Shown here: positions 8,918-17,841 of the stretch, one piece after another
Numbering within the stretch: position 1 is the stretch's first letter
How the letters are laid out: each line of letters opens with the position of its first letter
Source: Nitrosopumilus oxyclinae
GTDB taxonomy: Archaea; Thermoproteota; Nitrososphaeria; Nitrososphaerales; Nitrosopumilaceae
Assembly: GCF_013407165.1 (NCBI RefSeq)
Contig: NZ_CP026994.1
Span: 186,001 to 250,000 of the forward strand
Length of the DNA stretch: 64,000 bases
Direction: 5' to 3'
Position numbers and translations under genes: made by a program
Notes under the pieces: model-generated
The model's database searches: none
Told to the model about the DNA's origin: nothing
What the model saw: the letters and a program-made list of their open reading frames with translations, nothing else

Positions 8918-9760
8918 TCACTTAGATTTGATGTGAACCTTTCTCCAGCGAACTTCAAGTTTGTTTTCTAAATGCATTTTCATTGCTTTTAGTAAAGTAT
9001 CTGCTTCTAATTTTTGTCCTTTAGTTTTCATTTTTTCTAATGTATCATTTGGATCAACTTTGAAAGAGTCTTGGAATATAATTGGTCCTTGATCCAAGTT
9101 CTCCGTTACATAGTGGGATGTAACACCGACAATCTTTGTACCTCTTTCAAAAGCTTGTGCATATGCTGATGCTCCTGGAAATGCTGGTAGTAATGATGGA
9201 TGAATGTTAATTATTCTATCTGGATATCTCCAAACAAAGTTAGGACTGAGAATTCTCATGTATCTTGCAAGTGAGATTAAATCAATATCATACTTTTTAC
9301 ATATTTGAATAATTTTATCTTCAGCCTTGTCTTGCACTTTGTCCTCTACTAAAACAAATGGAATTTTTGCTTTTTTTGCTAGAGGTTCTAATGTTTTTTC
9401 AGTTCCAATTATCACTGAAATTTTTCCTTTGAGTGATTTTGCATTTGCAAGAATTGTTTGAAGACAAAGTGGTTCTTTGGTCACTAAAACTGCAATATTT
9501 TTCTGTGAATTTGTTTCATGGTGAGTACTAACATCCATCTTTTCTTTTTTGGCAATACTTTGAATATCTGAATCAAATTTCTTTACATCAACTACTTTTG
9601 AAAATGATACTTCTAGATACATACCAAAAAGACCCTTGATTACATTTTGATTCACTTTCTCAATGTTTCCGCCTTTAGAAAATGCAAAATTTGTAAATGT
9701 AGCTACAATTCCCTCTCTGTCTTTGCCTACTACTGTAATTCCTACTACTGTTTTTTTCAT
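8918..9760 (-). CDS. purU: formyltetrahydrofolate deformylase-like protein (ACT + formyltransferase)
   Basis: Likely hydrolyses 10-formyl-THF to formate and THF. An N-terminal ACT domain (KKTVVGITVVGKDREGIVA) is followed by a GAR-transformylase-type domain. That domain has YMRILSPNFV, the catalytic Asn-His in RIINIHPSLLPAFPGA, SHYVTENLDQGPII with the catalytic Asp, and QD. This order is that of PurU. I chose the ATG at 9760, just ahead of the ACT domain. An AT-rich box lies about 26 nt upstream, whereas the earlier ATG at 9796 would put its promoter inside the tRNA-Leu gene. A transformylase role in purine synthesis is a less likely alternative. Confidence 0.85.
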   Translation of the reverse strand: MKKTVVGITVVGKDREGIVATFTNFAFSKGGNIEKVNQNVIKGLFGMYLEVSFSKVVDVKKFDSDIQSIAKKEKMDVSTHHETNSQKNIAVLVTKEPLCLQTILANAKSLKGKISVIIGTEKTLEPLAKKAKIPFVLVEDKVQDKAEDKIIQICKKYDIDLISLARYMRILSPNFVWRYPDRIINIHPSLLPAFPGASAYAQAFERGTKIVGVTSHYVTENLDQGPIIFQDSFKVDPNDTLEKMKTKGQKLEADTLLKAMKMHLENKLEVRWRKVHIKSK

Positions 9761-9814
9761 GACTTGTTTGCTGAAGATTTTCTCATTATTAATCATTCAC
9801 AGAAATCTAAATGG

Positions 9815-9899
9815 TGCGGGAGGTGGGATTTGAACCCACGAAATCCTAAGATATAGGGTCCTAAGCCCTACGCCTTTGACCAGGCTGGGCGACTCCCGC
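9815..9899 (-). tRNA. tRNA-Leu(TAG)
   Basis: 85-nt class II tRNA. The acceptor is GCGGGAG/CTCCCGC and the anticodon stem TAGGG/CCCTA encloses loop CTTAGGA (anticodon TAG). It has the long variable arm of leucine tRNAs and the T loop TTCAAAT. Discriminator A (the usual leucine identity base); CCA is not encoded. Confidence 0.93.
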
Positions 9900-9946
9900 A
9901 ACGGATTTGCCATTAAACACAAATTTATCTATTATTGCACAGTATT

Positions 9947-11296
9947 ATGGCGAAATTTTTTGGGACTAATGGAATTCGTGGAGTCTTTGATGAAGATTTT
10001 ACATTGGAATTCGTTCACGATATGACACTTGCAATTGGTACATATTTTGGAAAAGGGCCTGTATTGATAGGATATGATGGACGAGAATCAAGTCCTGTTA
10101 TATCTAAAGTAGTTAGTTCTGCTCTTAATTCTATTGGAATTGATTGTAATGTTGCAGGGATTGTTCCAACACCGTGTCTAGAATTTGCAGTAAAGAGTTT
10201 AGGATATTCTGGAGGATTAATGATTACAGCATCACACAATCCCTCTCAATACAATGGAATCAAACCATGTGCAAGTGACGGAGTTGAGATTTCACGAGAA
10301 GATGAATTAATAATTGAAGATATTTACTTGCAAAAAAAGTGGTTAGAGAAACCTGTTAAATGGGGAGTTACAGGAACAGAAAATAGGGCAATTGAAGCAT
10401 ATCTTAAAGGAATTATTTCTCATGTTGATTCTAAACTAATAGAATCAAAACATTTCAAAGTTGTTTTAGATTTAGGTAATGGTGCACAAGCAGTATCAGC
10501 TCCCAATTTTTGTGAATTACTTGATTGTGAAACATTTCTTATTAACCAAAAAATTGATGGTGCATTTCCAGGACGTGGATCAGAACCGACACCACAAAAT
10601 CTTTCTGAACTATCAAAAATAGTGCGAGAAAATAATGCAGATGTAGGAATAGCTTTTGATGGTGATGGTGATAGAAGTATTTTTTGTGATAACAAAGGAG
10701 ATATTCTTACAGGTGACAAGTCTGCACTAGTTCTTACACAACATATTCTAAAGAAAAATCCAAATTCTCTAGTTGTAACTTGTTTGAATTCTGGTTCTAA
10801 CATTGAAGTGTTAGCTGAAAAGTTTGACTCTAAAGTAATTCGAACCAAAGTAGGTAGTGTGGAGGTTTCAAGAAAAATGGTTCCAACTGGTGCGTTGATT
10901 GGATTTGAAGAGAATGGTGGTTTCATGTATGGTAAACATAATCAAGTAAGAGATGGATGTATGACATTGGCTTTGATGCTAGACCTGTTGGCAACATCTG
11001 GAAAACCTCTTACTGAAGAAATTGCAAGTTTGCCCCCTTCCTTTACTACTAAAGACAAGATACCATGTTCTGCTGAAAAAATTCCAAAACTAATTTCGTC
11101 ACTTAAGGAGGAATTTCCTAATTCTGATATTTCTGATGGTATCAAAATTACCCTTGATTCTAAAAACTGGGTAATGATTAGACCAAGTGGAACAGAACCT
11201 ATTGTTAGAATCTATGCCGAATCTGAAAGTCAGGAGAAATTGGATACATTAATGTCTGAATATCTTGAAAAAGTAAGCTCAATAATTTCCAGATAA
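9947..11296 (+). CDS. glmM: phosphoglucosamine mutase / phosphomannomutase
   Basis: Alpha-D-phosphohexomutase that supplies glucosamine-1-P or mannose-1-P for nucleotide sugars. Motifs in order: FFGTNGIRG at the start, the active Ser in TASHNPSQYNG, the Mg loop DGDGDRS, the sugar loop GFEENGG, and the phosphate loop RPSGTEPIVRIY. Length is about 449. The ATG at 9947 is preferred over the TTG at 9935, because a TATA-like AAATTTATC sits about 26 nt upstream and the conserved N-terminus begins there. GlcN-1-P would feed the GlcNAc-1-P transferase pathway encoded at 44187. GlmM and PMM cannot be separated with certainty. Confidence 0.9.
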   Translation: MAKFFGTNGIRGVFDEDFTLEFVHDMTLAIGTYFGKGPVLIGYDGRESSPVISKVVSSALNSIGIDCNVAGIVPTPCLEFAVKSLGYSGGLMITASHNPSQYNGIKPCASDGVEISREDELIIEDIYLQKKWLEKPVKWGVTGTENRAIEAYLKGIISHVDSKLIESKHFKVVLDLGNGAQAVSAPNFCELLDCETFLINQKIDGAFPGRGSEPTPQNLSELSKIVRENNADVGIAFDGDGDRSIFCDNKGDILTGDKSALVLTQHILKKNPNSLVVTCLNSGSNIEVLAEKFDSKVIRTKVGSVEVSRKMVPTGALIGFEENGGFMYGKHNQVRDGCMTLALMLDLLATSGKPLTEEIASLPPSFTTKDKIPCSAEKIPKLISSLKEEFPNSDISDGIKITLDSKNWVMIRPSGTEPIVRIYAESESQEKLDTLMSEYLEKVSSIISR

Positions 11297-11325
11297 CACT
11301 TTTAAAACCAAACTCATCGATGGAT

Positions 11326-11358
11326 AGAATGGAGAATGAACCCCTAGGGTGACGAAGT
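11326..11358 (+). promoter_or_regulatory. possible kink-turn/k-loop in the L7Ae leader
   Basis: Upstream of rpl7ae, GA (11338-11339) is followed by ACCC (11340-11343), loop CTA, GGGT (11347-11350) and GA (11351-11352). A short stem is therefore flanked on both sides by GA, as in the tandem sheared pairs of kink-turns. The GGTGA inside it (11348-11352) is also the only Shine-Dalgarno-like sequence before the ATG at 11359. A TATA-like TTTTAAAA at about 11299-11306 predicts a short leader beginning near 11328. L7Ae binds such motifs, so self-repression is a plausible inference; the outer stem is not convincing. Confidence 0.4.
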
Positions 11359-11745
11359 ATGGGAAAATCATATTATGTTAAATTTGAGACGCCAGAAGAC
11401 CTCGTTAGTCCAATCTTAGAAGCCGTAAGAGTAGCATCTACTAGCGGTAAAGTCAAGAAAGGAACAAACGAAGCAACTAAGGCAATTGAACGTGGTACTA
11501 GTAAACTAATTGTAATCGCTGAAGATGTTGAACCTCCAGAGGTAGTAGCCCATCTTCCAATTCTATGTGAGGAACAAGGTGCAGCATATGCATTTGTACC
11601 AAGCAAAGAGGAATTAGGCAAATCATTAGGTATTGATATTACTTCTGCCGCTGCAGCAATTTTGGATGCAGGTGATGCACAACACATTGTAGACCAAGTT
11701 GTATCATCCATCGCTAAAATTAAAGGCGGTAAGACTGAAGAATGA
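11359..11745 (+). CDS. rpl7ae: ribosomal protein L7Ae
   Basis: Kink-turn RNA-binding protein of the large ribosomal subunit, box C/D and H/ACA sRNPs, and RNase P. The 128 residues contain the RNA-contact region [14 protein letters not shown] (about 33-46) and the [21 protein letters not shown] segment seen across the family. The C-terminus is acidic. It heads the operon with rps28e (4-nt ATGA overlap), rpl24e, ndk and infB. Its leader contains a possible kink-turn (see 11326-11358). Confidence 0.96.
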   Translation: MGKSYYVKFETPEDLVSPILEAVRVASTSGKVKKGTNEATKAIERGTSKLIVIAEDVEPPEVVAHLPILCEEQGAAYAFVPSKEELGKSLGIDITSAAAAILDAGDAQHIVDQVVSSIAKIKGGKTEE

Positions 11746-11954
11746 GTCAAAACGCTGAAGAAGTAGTTCAATCTGAAATTATTCAAATTGTTGGTAGAAC
11801 CGGTATTGCTGGTGAAGTAATTCAAGTTAGAGTTAAAGTTCTTACTGGTAAGGATAAAGGTAGAATTCTTACAAGAAACGTCAAAGGTTCTGTTAGAATG
11901 GGAGAAATTCTAATGCTAAGAGAAACCGAGAGAGAAGCAAAGAAAATTCATTAG
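11742..11954 (+). CDS. rps28e: 30S ribosomal protein S28e
   Basis: Small OB-fold protein of the small ribosomal subunit. The 70 residues include the family features VVGRTG-type [21 protein letters not shown] in the first half and the conserved C-terminal [22 protein letters not shown]. The ATG overlaps the L7Ae stop as ATGA, which indicates translational coupling. Confidence 0.96.
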   Translation: MSQNAEEVVQSEIIQIVGRTGIAGEVIQVRVKVLTGKDKGRILTRNVKGSVRMGEILMLRETEREAKKIH

Positions 11955-11962
11955 GTGTTAAG

Positions 11963-12163
11963 ATGAGTCTTTTAGTTAAACCCTGTAATTTCTGTGATAG
12001 ACCAGTTGCAAAAGGATCTGGTACTATGCTTGCTAAAAATGATGGAACAGTTCTATGGTTCTGTTCTGCAAAATGTAAAAAGAATGCACTAGTCTTAAAA
12101 CGTGATCCAAGAAAACTAAAGTGGACAAAAAAATACGTTAAAGGCGGAATTAGAAAGAAGTAG
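11963..12163 (+). CDS. rpl24e: 50S ribosomal protein L24e
   Basis: Zinc-finger protein of the large subunit. The 66 residues have CNFCDRPV near residue 8 and FCSAKCKKN near residue 33, the four-Cys site of L24e, then the basic segment RDPRKLKWTKKY. It lies 8 nt after rps28e and 2 nt before ndk, inside the same operon. Confidence 0.96.
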   Translation: MSLLVKPCNFCDRPVAKGSGTMLAKNDGTVLWFCSAKCKKNALVLKRDPRKLKWTKKYVKGGIRKK

Positions 12164-12165
12164 AA

Positions 12166-12567
12166 TTGACTGAACAATCATTATTCATTGTAAAGCCGGA
12201 TGCAGTAGCTAGAAATCTAGTTGGTGAGGTTGTAACAAGATTTGAAAAAAAAGGATTCAAACTTTTGAAACTAAAGATGTTTACATTTACTCAAGCACAG
12301 GCTGAAAATTTCTATGGGGTTCACAAAGACAAACCCTTCTTTGGTGAGTTAACATCATTTATCACATCAGGACCTGTTGTTGCTGCTATTATTGAAGGAA
12401 ACAATGCAATTGCAACTACAAGAATTATGATTGGTGCAACAAAGTCTTTTGAAGCAGAGCCTGGTTCTATCAGAGGTGACTTTGGATTAGGATTTAGTGA
12501 AAATATTATTCACGCATCGGATTCACAAGAAAGTTTTGATCACGAATCGAGGGTAGCATTTGAGTGA
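12166..12567 (+). CDS. ndk: nucleoside diphosphate kinase
   Basis: Transfers the terminal phosphate from ATP to NDPs through a phosphohistidine. The 133 residues show the N-terminal TLVKPDA-type motif (LFIVKPDAV), the substrate loops around GPVVAAIIEG, and the active-site His in NIIHASDS near residue 115. The start is a TTG 2 nt after the rpl24e stop, and the frame ends 6 nt before infB. It ends slightly shorter than the usual 140-150 residues. Confidence 0.95.
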   Translation: MTEQSLFIVKPDAVARNLVGEVVTRFEKKGFKLLKLKMFTFTQAQAENFYGVHKDKPFFGELTSFITSGPVVAAIIEGNNAIATTRIMIGATKSFEAEPGSIRGDFGLGFSENIIHASDSQESFDHESRVAFE

Positions 12568-12573
12568 TCTGAT

Positions 12574-14355
12574 TTGCATATTCGTCAGCCCATAGTGGCA
12601 GTTCTTGGTCATGTAGACTCTGGAAAAACATCTCTTTTAGATAGAATTCGTGGAACAGGTGTTCAAGGTAGAGAAGCAGGTGGAATTACTCAACATATTG
12701 GTGCAAGTTTTCTTCCAACTGAGACTATCAAAGAAATGTGTGGTCCTCTATACAAAAAACTAGAACAATCAGAAAATAAAGTTCCAGGTCTATTAGTAAT
12801 TGATACACCCGGACACGAAGTGTTTACAAATCTTCGTTCAAGAGGTGGATCTGCTGCTGATATTGCAATCCTTGTCGTTGATGTTAATCGAGGATTTCAA
12901 CCTCAAACAAATGAAAGTTTAAAAATTTTACAAAGTAGAAAAGTTCCATTTGTTGTTGCACTAAACAAATGTGATCAAATTTCAGGATGGCGAAAATCTG
13001 AAACTAAATTCATTTCACAAGCAATCAAAGAACAAGATGCGTCAATTCAAGCTGATTTGGATCAAAAAGTGTATGATGTTGTTGGAACTTTGTCTATTTT
13101 GGGATACAAATCAGAAGCATTTTACCGTGTAGAGGACTTTAAATCAGAAATAGCTATAGTTCCAATCTCTGCTCGTTCAGGAGTTGGAATTCCTGAATTA
13201 CTTAGTGTTTTAGTTGGGTTGACTCAACAATATCTTCAGAAAAGACTCAATCAAGATGAAAAAGAACCACGTGGTATTATTCTAGAAGTTAAAGATGAAG
13301 TTGGTTTGGGCCAAACTGCAAATGTAATCCTAATTGATGGTATTATAAAAAAAGAAAATAGCATTGTTGTTGCAAAACGTGATGGTGTAATTGTTACAAA
13401 ACCTAAGGCGTTACTTTTACCAAAACCTCTTGATGAGATGCGTGATCCTCGTGATAAATTCAAACCTGTCCCTCAAGTAGAAGCAGCAGCTGGATTCAAA
13501 ATTGCATCACCTGATTTAGAGGGCGTATTGCCTGGAAGTACTCTTTATGTTGCATCAAATGATGAGGAGATTGCAAAGTATACTGAACTCATAGAGTCTG
13601 AGATGAAATCTGTATTTGTTGATACTGAAACTAATGGAGTTATTCTAAAATGCGATACTATAGGCTCACTTGAGGCAATAATGGAAATGCTAAAACGATC
13701 TCAAGTTCCTGTCGCAAAAGCTGACATTGGTCCTGTAACAAGACGAGATGTAATTGAAGCTAAAGCCATCAAAGAAAAAGACAGACATCTAGGTGTAGTT
13801 TTAGCATTTAATGTTAAGATGTTAGAAGATGCACAAGATGAATCAGAAACAAGCCACATCAAATTGTTTGAGAACAAAGTAATTTACAGTTTAATTGACA
13901 ACTATAACGCTTGGGTAGAAGAAGATTCTGCCAACGAAGAAGATGCAATGTTTGCAGAGTTGACACCCATATCAAAATTCTCATTTATGAAAGGAATGGT
14001 GTTTAGAAACAATAATCCTGCGGTCTTTGGTGTACGTGTAGATGTTGGAAATCTAAAACACAAAATCCCGTTTATGAATATGAAAGGACATAAGGTTGGA
14101 TACATCCATCAATTACAATTAGATAAAAAAACAGTATCTACTGCAAAAACAGGAGATGAGGTTGCATGTTCTGTAAAAGATGTCACAATTGGAAGACAAA
14201 TTTTTGAAGAAGAAGTGTACTATACATTTCCACCATCACATGAGGCAAAACAAATTTTAAAAAAATTCATGCACAAACTAAGTTCTGAAGAACAAGAAGT
14301 GTTTAATGATATTGTCAGAATTCAAAGAGAAATAGAACCCGTATACGGCTACTAA
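12574..14355 (+). CDS. infB: translation initiation factor aIF5B (IF-2 homologue)
   Basis: GTPase that joins ribosomal subunits and positions initiator tRNA. The 593 residues are the archaeal length. The GTPase motifs are G1 GHVDSGKT (12-19), G3 DTPGHE (about 79) and G4 NKCD (about 131). Domain II follows near residue 225, then the IF2-like domain III, and the C-terminal domain contains HKVGYIHQLQ. The start must be this TTG: the preceding in-frame GTG is separated by a stop. The 3' end overlaps the convergent thioredoxin gene by 4 nt. Confidence 0.95.
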   Translation: MHIRQPIVAVLGHVDSGKTSLLDRIRGTGVQGREAGGITQHIGASFLPTETIKEMCGPLYKKLEQSENKVPGLLVIDTPGHEVFTNLRSRGGSAADIAILVVDVNRGFQPQTNESLKILQSRKVPFVVALNKCDQISGWRKSETKFISQAIKEQDASIQADLDQKVYDVVGTLSILGYKSEAFYRVEDFKSEIAIVPISARSGVGIPELLSVLVGLTQQYLQKRLNQDEKEPRGIILEVKDEVGLGQTANVILIDGIIKKENSIVVAKRDGVIVTKPKALLLPKPLDEMRDPRDKFKPVPQVEAAAGFKIASPDLEGVLPGSTLYVASNDEEIAKYTELIESEMKSVFVDTETNGVILKCDTIGSLEAIMEMLKRSQVPVAKADIGPVTRRDVIEAKAIKEKDRHLGVVLAFNVKMLEDAQDESETSHIKLFENKVIYSLIDNYNAWVEEDSANEEDAMFAELTPISKFSFMKGMVFRNNNPAVFGVRVDVGNLKHKIPFMNMKGHKVGYIHQLQLDKKTVSTAKTGDEVACSVKDVTIGRQIFEEEVYYTFPPSHEAKQILKKFMHKLSSEEQEVFNDIVRIQREIEPVYGY

Positions 14356-14753
14356 CTAGAGTGTTTCTTACAGATCATATGAATTCCAGGAGCACCAACT
14401 GCTCCCATCATCTTATCTACAATTTGCCCTGACTTGAACATGATGAATGTAGGAATTGATTGTACTGCATATTTTGTAGATATGTTTTGATTATTATCGA
14501 CGTTAACTCTTGCAAATTTTACATTTGGATATGTCTTTGATAGACTCTCAAAAATTGGATGCATTGATTTGCATGGGCCACACCATTCTGCCCAAAAATC
14601 AACCAGCGTTGGATTCTCAGCAGATATTGTCTGGTCAAAATTAGTATCGTTCAAATCAATAATTCCAGGCTCGATTTTAGGCTCTGGTTTTGGTTTGAGC
14701 ATTTCTTCCATCTTTTTTTGCATAATTTTTGCTATTTCTGGGTCTTCAGACAA
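14352..14753 (-). CDS. thioredoxin with N-terminal extension
   Basis: A 133-residue thioredoxin fold with active site WCGPCK (redox Cys 58 and 61) and cis-Pro in SIPTFIMF. Unlike the 108-residue TrxA at 1470, it carries about 28 extra N-terminal residues: a charged helix AKIMQKKMEEMLK followed by a Lys/Pro spacer. The extension may be a docking helix (inference). The start is a TTG; the gene converges with infB, sharing 4 nt. Confidence 0.9.
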   Translation of the reverse strand: MSEDPEIAKIMQKKMEEMLKPKPEPKIEPGIIDLNDTNFDQTISAENPTLVDFWAEWCGPCKSMHPIFESLSKTYPNVKFARVNVDNNQNISTKYAVQSIPTFIMFKSGQIVDKMMGAVGAPGIHMICKKHSS

Positions 14754-14796
14754 TACTATTGAAAATTCTGTTCTACTAAAAAATCTATGTTGAAAA

Positions 14797-14943
14797 CTAA
14801 TCGTCTTCTGTTTTTATTGGAATTGCTTCAAATCTTCGAGATTTACAAATTGGGCACTGATCAATATATTTAGTAAAACTAACAGAAGTATATGCAATTC
14901 CACATTCTCCACAAATTCTAAGATTTCTTGCTAGTTTACCCAT
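14797..14943 (-). CDS. 48-residue zinc-ribbon protein
   Basis: Small frame starting MGKLARNLRICGECG and ending IPIKTEDD. Two CxxC pairs, CGEC at about 11-14 and CPIC at about 31-34, make a complete zinc-ribbon knuckle. Basic residues surround the second pair. Function is unknown; RNA or protein binding would fit. It lies between the large secreted protein gene (14990) and the extended thioredoxin on the same strand, with 43 nt to the latter. Confidence 0.7.
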   Translation of the reverse strand: MGKLARNLRICGECGIAYTSVSFTKYIDQCPICKSRRFEAIPIKTEDD

Positions 14944-14989
14944 TGTTTATTGAAAAAAGTATTGTGATTAAAACTTAGCTTTTATTTTT

Positions 14990-17746
14990 TTACCAGAATT
15001 GCCACCAAGGTTTTACGGATGGTTTTTCCACAATTGTGCAAATTCCATCAATTAATTTTGTTCCAGGACCACAAACCCCAAATTTTTTCTCTTTAACAAT
15101 TGGTTCTTCTAGTCCTACTGCTTGGTAAATTGAATCATATTCTGAAAAGTTTTCATCAAACCATTCCTTGTAAGTTGCTTCATTATTGTATCTGTCAACA
15201 TAACTCTGTGGATCTTTAGTCTTATCGACAAATGATGCTGGGATTCGTAATGGTTCTTCTAGTCCTACTGCTTGGTAAATTGAATCATATTCTGAAAAGT
15301 TTTCATCAAACCATTCCTTGTAAGTTGCTTCATTATTGTATCTGTCAACATAACTCTGTGGATCTTTAGTCTTATCGACAAATGATGCAATTCCTAGTTC
15401 TTCTGGCTCCGTTGTTGTATTTGTTGTTGGCTCTGGATCTGTTGTTGGCGTACTAAGTGCATCATTGACAGTAATAGTTAGTGCTTCACTGTCAGAAAGT
15501 CCATCTTTTTTTGCAACAACATCAAATGTGTATGTCTTTCCTCCATCAGAACTAGATGGTGTCCATGAAAAGACACCTGTGTTTGAAATGATTTTGGCTC
15601 CTCCAGGTGGATTATTTGCTAAACTAAATACAACATCTGTAACTGAGTTATCTACTAATTTGACTGTAAATAGGAGTAATTTGCCTTCATCTATGTTCAA
15701 TTTACCTAGTGGACTAATTTGGATATTTGTTGATTTTGGGGTTGCTGTAAACTCATTTGATGGGCTACTTGTTCCTGCATCATTAATTGCTGAAACTCTG
15801 TAAGTATACATGGAATTTATTGAAAGATTCTTGTGTGAATAAGTTCTAGTCGCACTTTCTGTGTCTGCAACTAGTGTTGTGTATGAACCTCCATCTTTCT
15901 TTACTTCAATTTTGTAACCAATAATTGGGGAATTGCCATCCTCTACTGGTGCACTCCATGCTAGATTAATCTGAGATGATGAAACAATTGTTGCTGTTAA
16001 TTTTATTGGTGGTGATGGAATTGATACATCAACTGCAGTTGATGTTATTGGCTCTTCTGTAGTATCAGTAGAATCATCTCGTGGTGTAGCAGAAGCTGTT
16101 GGTGATTCACCTGTCTGGCCAAATCCAATTTCTGCACTAACTGCAAACGTGTACTCCTTGTCAGTTGCTAAACTTGATACAATAAATGATGTTGTTCCAG
16201 CATTTGTATTTCCTATTGGATCATATACTCCTGGAATTACTTCTCGTTTGATTTCATATCCGCTTATTGATTGACCAAATGTTTCAGATGGTGGCAACCA
16301 AGAAAGTTTGATTTGACTAGGTGAAATTGCAGATGCTGTTAATGCAGTTGGTGTAGTTGTATGTTGAGGTTTTGCTGAAACGCTAGATGTTGAGTCACTA
16401 GTACCTGCTGAATTTATTGAATAAACACGATAATAGTAAGTGTCACTAGAGTCTAATCCTTGATGAATAAATGATGTTGATGTACTACCGGAATTCTCTA
16501 CTGCTGTGATATAATCTTCTGAGCCAATTTTATACTCAATTTTGTAACCTGTTATATCTGGAATATTGTCATCCATTTCAGGCGCATTCCATGAAATAAT
16601 TATTGATGTTGGAGATACTGGTTTTGCTTTAAGATTCTCAGGTCTGTCTGGGAGCAGGATTGTGGGGCCTGAATTAAGATCAAAAACTTGAATTCTGTCA
16701 TTGTCTGAATCTGCAACCAACAACAGATCATTTGTTGTATCAAGTGCTATTCCCAAAGGTGTATCAAAATCACCATTTCCTGTTCCTGAGGAACCAAATT
16801 CTTCAACGAAACAAACACCATCAACAACTTCTTCTGTACTTGATGGGCAGGTATTACCATCCACTATCTCAAAAATCTGAATTCTGTTGTTATCAGAATC
16901 TGCAACATAGAGTAAATTATTTGCAGAGTCATATGCAAGTCCTGCAGGATCATCAAATTCTCCCTCATCTGTTCCAGAAGTTCCAAATTCTTTTACGAAA
17001 CAAACACCATCAATTACTTCGTCTGTCCCATTGGGACAAGTAGTTCCTGTAACTAGCTCAAAGACTATGATTCTGTCATTGCCAGAATCTGATACATATA
17101 GCATTTGTTCAGAATTATCAATTGTCATAAATGTTGGATTTTGAAAATCATCATTCCCATCAAAAGAATCAAACTCAAACATAAAGTCACCATCTTCATC
17201 AAATACAGAAATTGAATCTGTATCTGTACTAGAAACTAGGATCTCATTTGTTGATTCTTGAATTACAATTCCTTTGGCAGAACCAAGGTATTCATCTAAA
17301 CCACTATCTGATGAACCAAATTTTAACTGAAACTCTCCATCATCATCAAAGATTTGAACTCTTTCATTACTTGAATCTACAACAAAAAATTTCCCCAAGG
17401 CATCACGAGCTATTGCAAGTGGGTTGTTAAACTGGCCATCTCCATCCTCATCTGCTCCATCTGCATTATCATTACAGTCATTAATTGATGCAATGTTACA
17501 AAATGTTCCATATTTAAAATCAAAATCTCCATCGTCCTCAAAAACACTAATTCTATCATTATTACTATCTACGACATAGAATTTATTTCCATTAATATCC
17601 ACTATCACATCTGTTGGATTGTCAAATTCATCTTCATCTGTACCAGTTGTACCAAATTTGAAAGAAAATTCAGGTTCTGCATATGCTATTTGTATTGATA
17701 CAAAGCAGAGTGTGAGTAAGAAACCAAGAATTATTTTATTTTTCAA
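14990..17746 (-). CDS. large secreted NHL-propeller / fibronectin III protein with terminal repeats
   Basis: 918-residue surface or secreted protein. A signal peptide (1-23) is followed by six NHL blades (about 25-375; signatures such as YVVDSNNDRISVF and YVADSDNNRIQIF), enough for a complete six-bladed propeller. Three fibronectin type III domains follow (about 380-670), then an Ig/cadherin-like domain (about 680-765). Two near-identical repeats with DPQSYVDRYNNEATYK complete the array, and a final Cys pair CGPGTKLIDGICTIV precedes an aromatic end PWWQFW. There is no C-terminal membrane anchor. Cys pairs of the same type interrupt blades 4-6. Adhesion or binding at the cell surface is the likely role. 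The next gene (17842) shares the repeat and the Cys motif. Confidence 0.85.
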   Translation of the reverse strand: MKNKIILGFLLTLCFVSIQIAYAEPEFSFKFGTTGTDEDEFDNPTDVIVDINGNKFYVVDSNNDRISVFEDDGDFDFKYGTFCNIASINDCNDNADGADEDGDGQFNNPLAIARDALGKFFVVDSSNERVQIFDDDGEFQLKFGSSDSGLDEYLGSAKGIVIQESTNEILVSSTDTDSISVFDEDGDFMFEFDSFDGNDDFQNPTFMTIDNSEQMLYVSDSGNDRIIVFELVTGTTCPNGTDEVIDGVCFVKEFGTSGTDEGEFDDPAGLAYDSANNLLYVADSDNNRIQIFEIVDGNTCPSSTEEVVDGVCFVEEFGSSGTGNGDFDTPLGIALDTTNDLLLVADSDNDRIQVFDLNSGPTILLPDRPENLKAKPVSPTSIIISWNAPEMDDNIPDITGYKIEYKIGSEDYITAVENSGSTSTSFIHQGLDSSDTYYYRVYSINSAGTSDSTSSVSAKPQHTTTPTALTASAISPSQIKLSWLPPSETFGQSISGYEIKREVIPGVYDPIGNTNAGTTSFIVSSLATDKEYTFAVSAEIGFGQTGESPTASATPRDDSTDTTEEPITSTAVDVSIPSPPIKLTATIVSSSQINLAWSAPVEDGNSPIIGYKIEVKKDGGSYTTLVADTESATRTYSHKNLSINSMYTYRVSAINDAGTSSPSNEFTATPKSTNIQISPLGKLNIDEGKLLLFTVKLVDNSVTDVVFSLANNPPGGAKIISNTGVFSWTPSSSDGGKTYTFDVVAKKDGLSDSEALTITVNDALSTPTTDPEPTTNTTTEPEELGIASFVDKTKDPQSYVDRYNNEATYKEWFDENFSEYDSIYQAVGLEEPLRIPASFVDKTKDPQSYVDRYNNEATYKEWFDENFSEYDSIYQAVGLEEPIVKEKKFGVCGPGTKLIDGICTIVEKPSVKPWWQFW
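15101..15388 (-). repeat. exact tandem 138-bp repeat, period 150 bp
   Basis: Bases 15101-15238 and 15251-15388 are identical over 138 bp by direct reading, separated by a 12-bp spacer. Each encodes one copy of the 49-50 residue module FVDKTKDPQSYVDRYNN...YQAVGLEEP in the secreted protein. No silent differences have accumulated, so the duplication is recent or kept uniform by gene conversion. Confidence 0.95.
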
Positions 17747-17841
17747 TTGTAACTATACACCTAAATTCAAATCTAATAAATCAGATAATAAATTTCACTA
17801 CCTATTTGATCAATTGAGATTTACTATTTTTGGAGATTTTT

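Noticed and set aside
15101-15388. CRISPR-like array
   Set aside because: Two long coding repeats with period 150, no short repeats or variable spacers; no cas genes.
16732-17043. Gln/His/Leu-rich frame opposite the NHL protein
   Set aside because: Composition is the complement of an acidic repeat region; no promoter.
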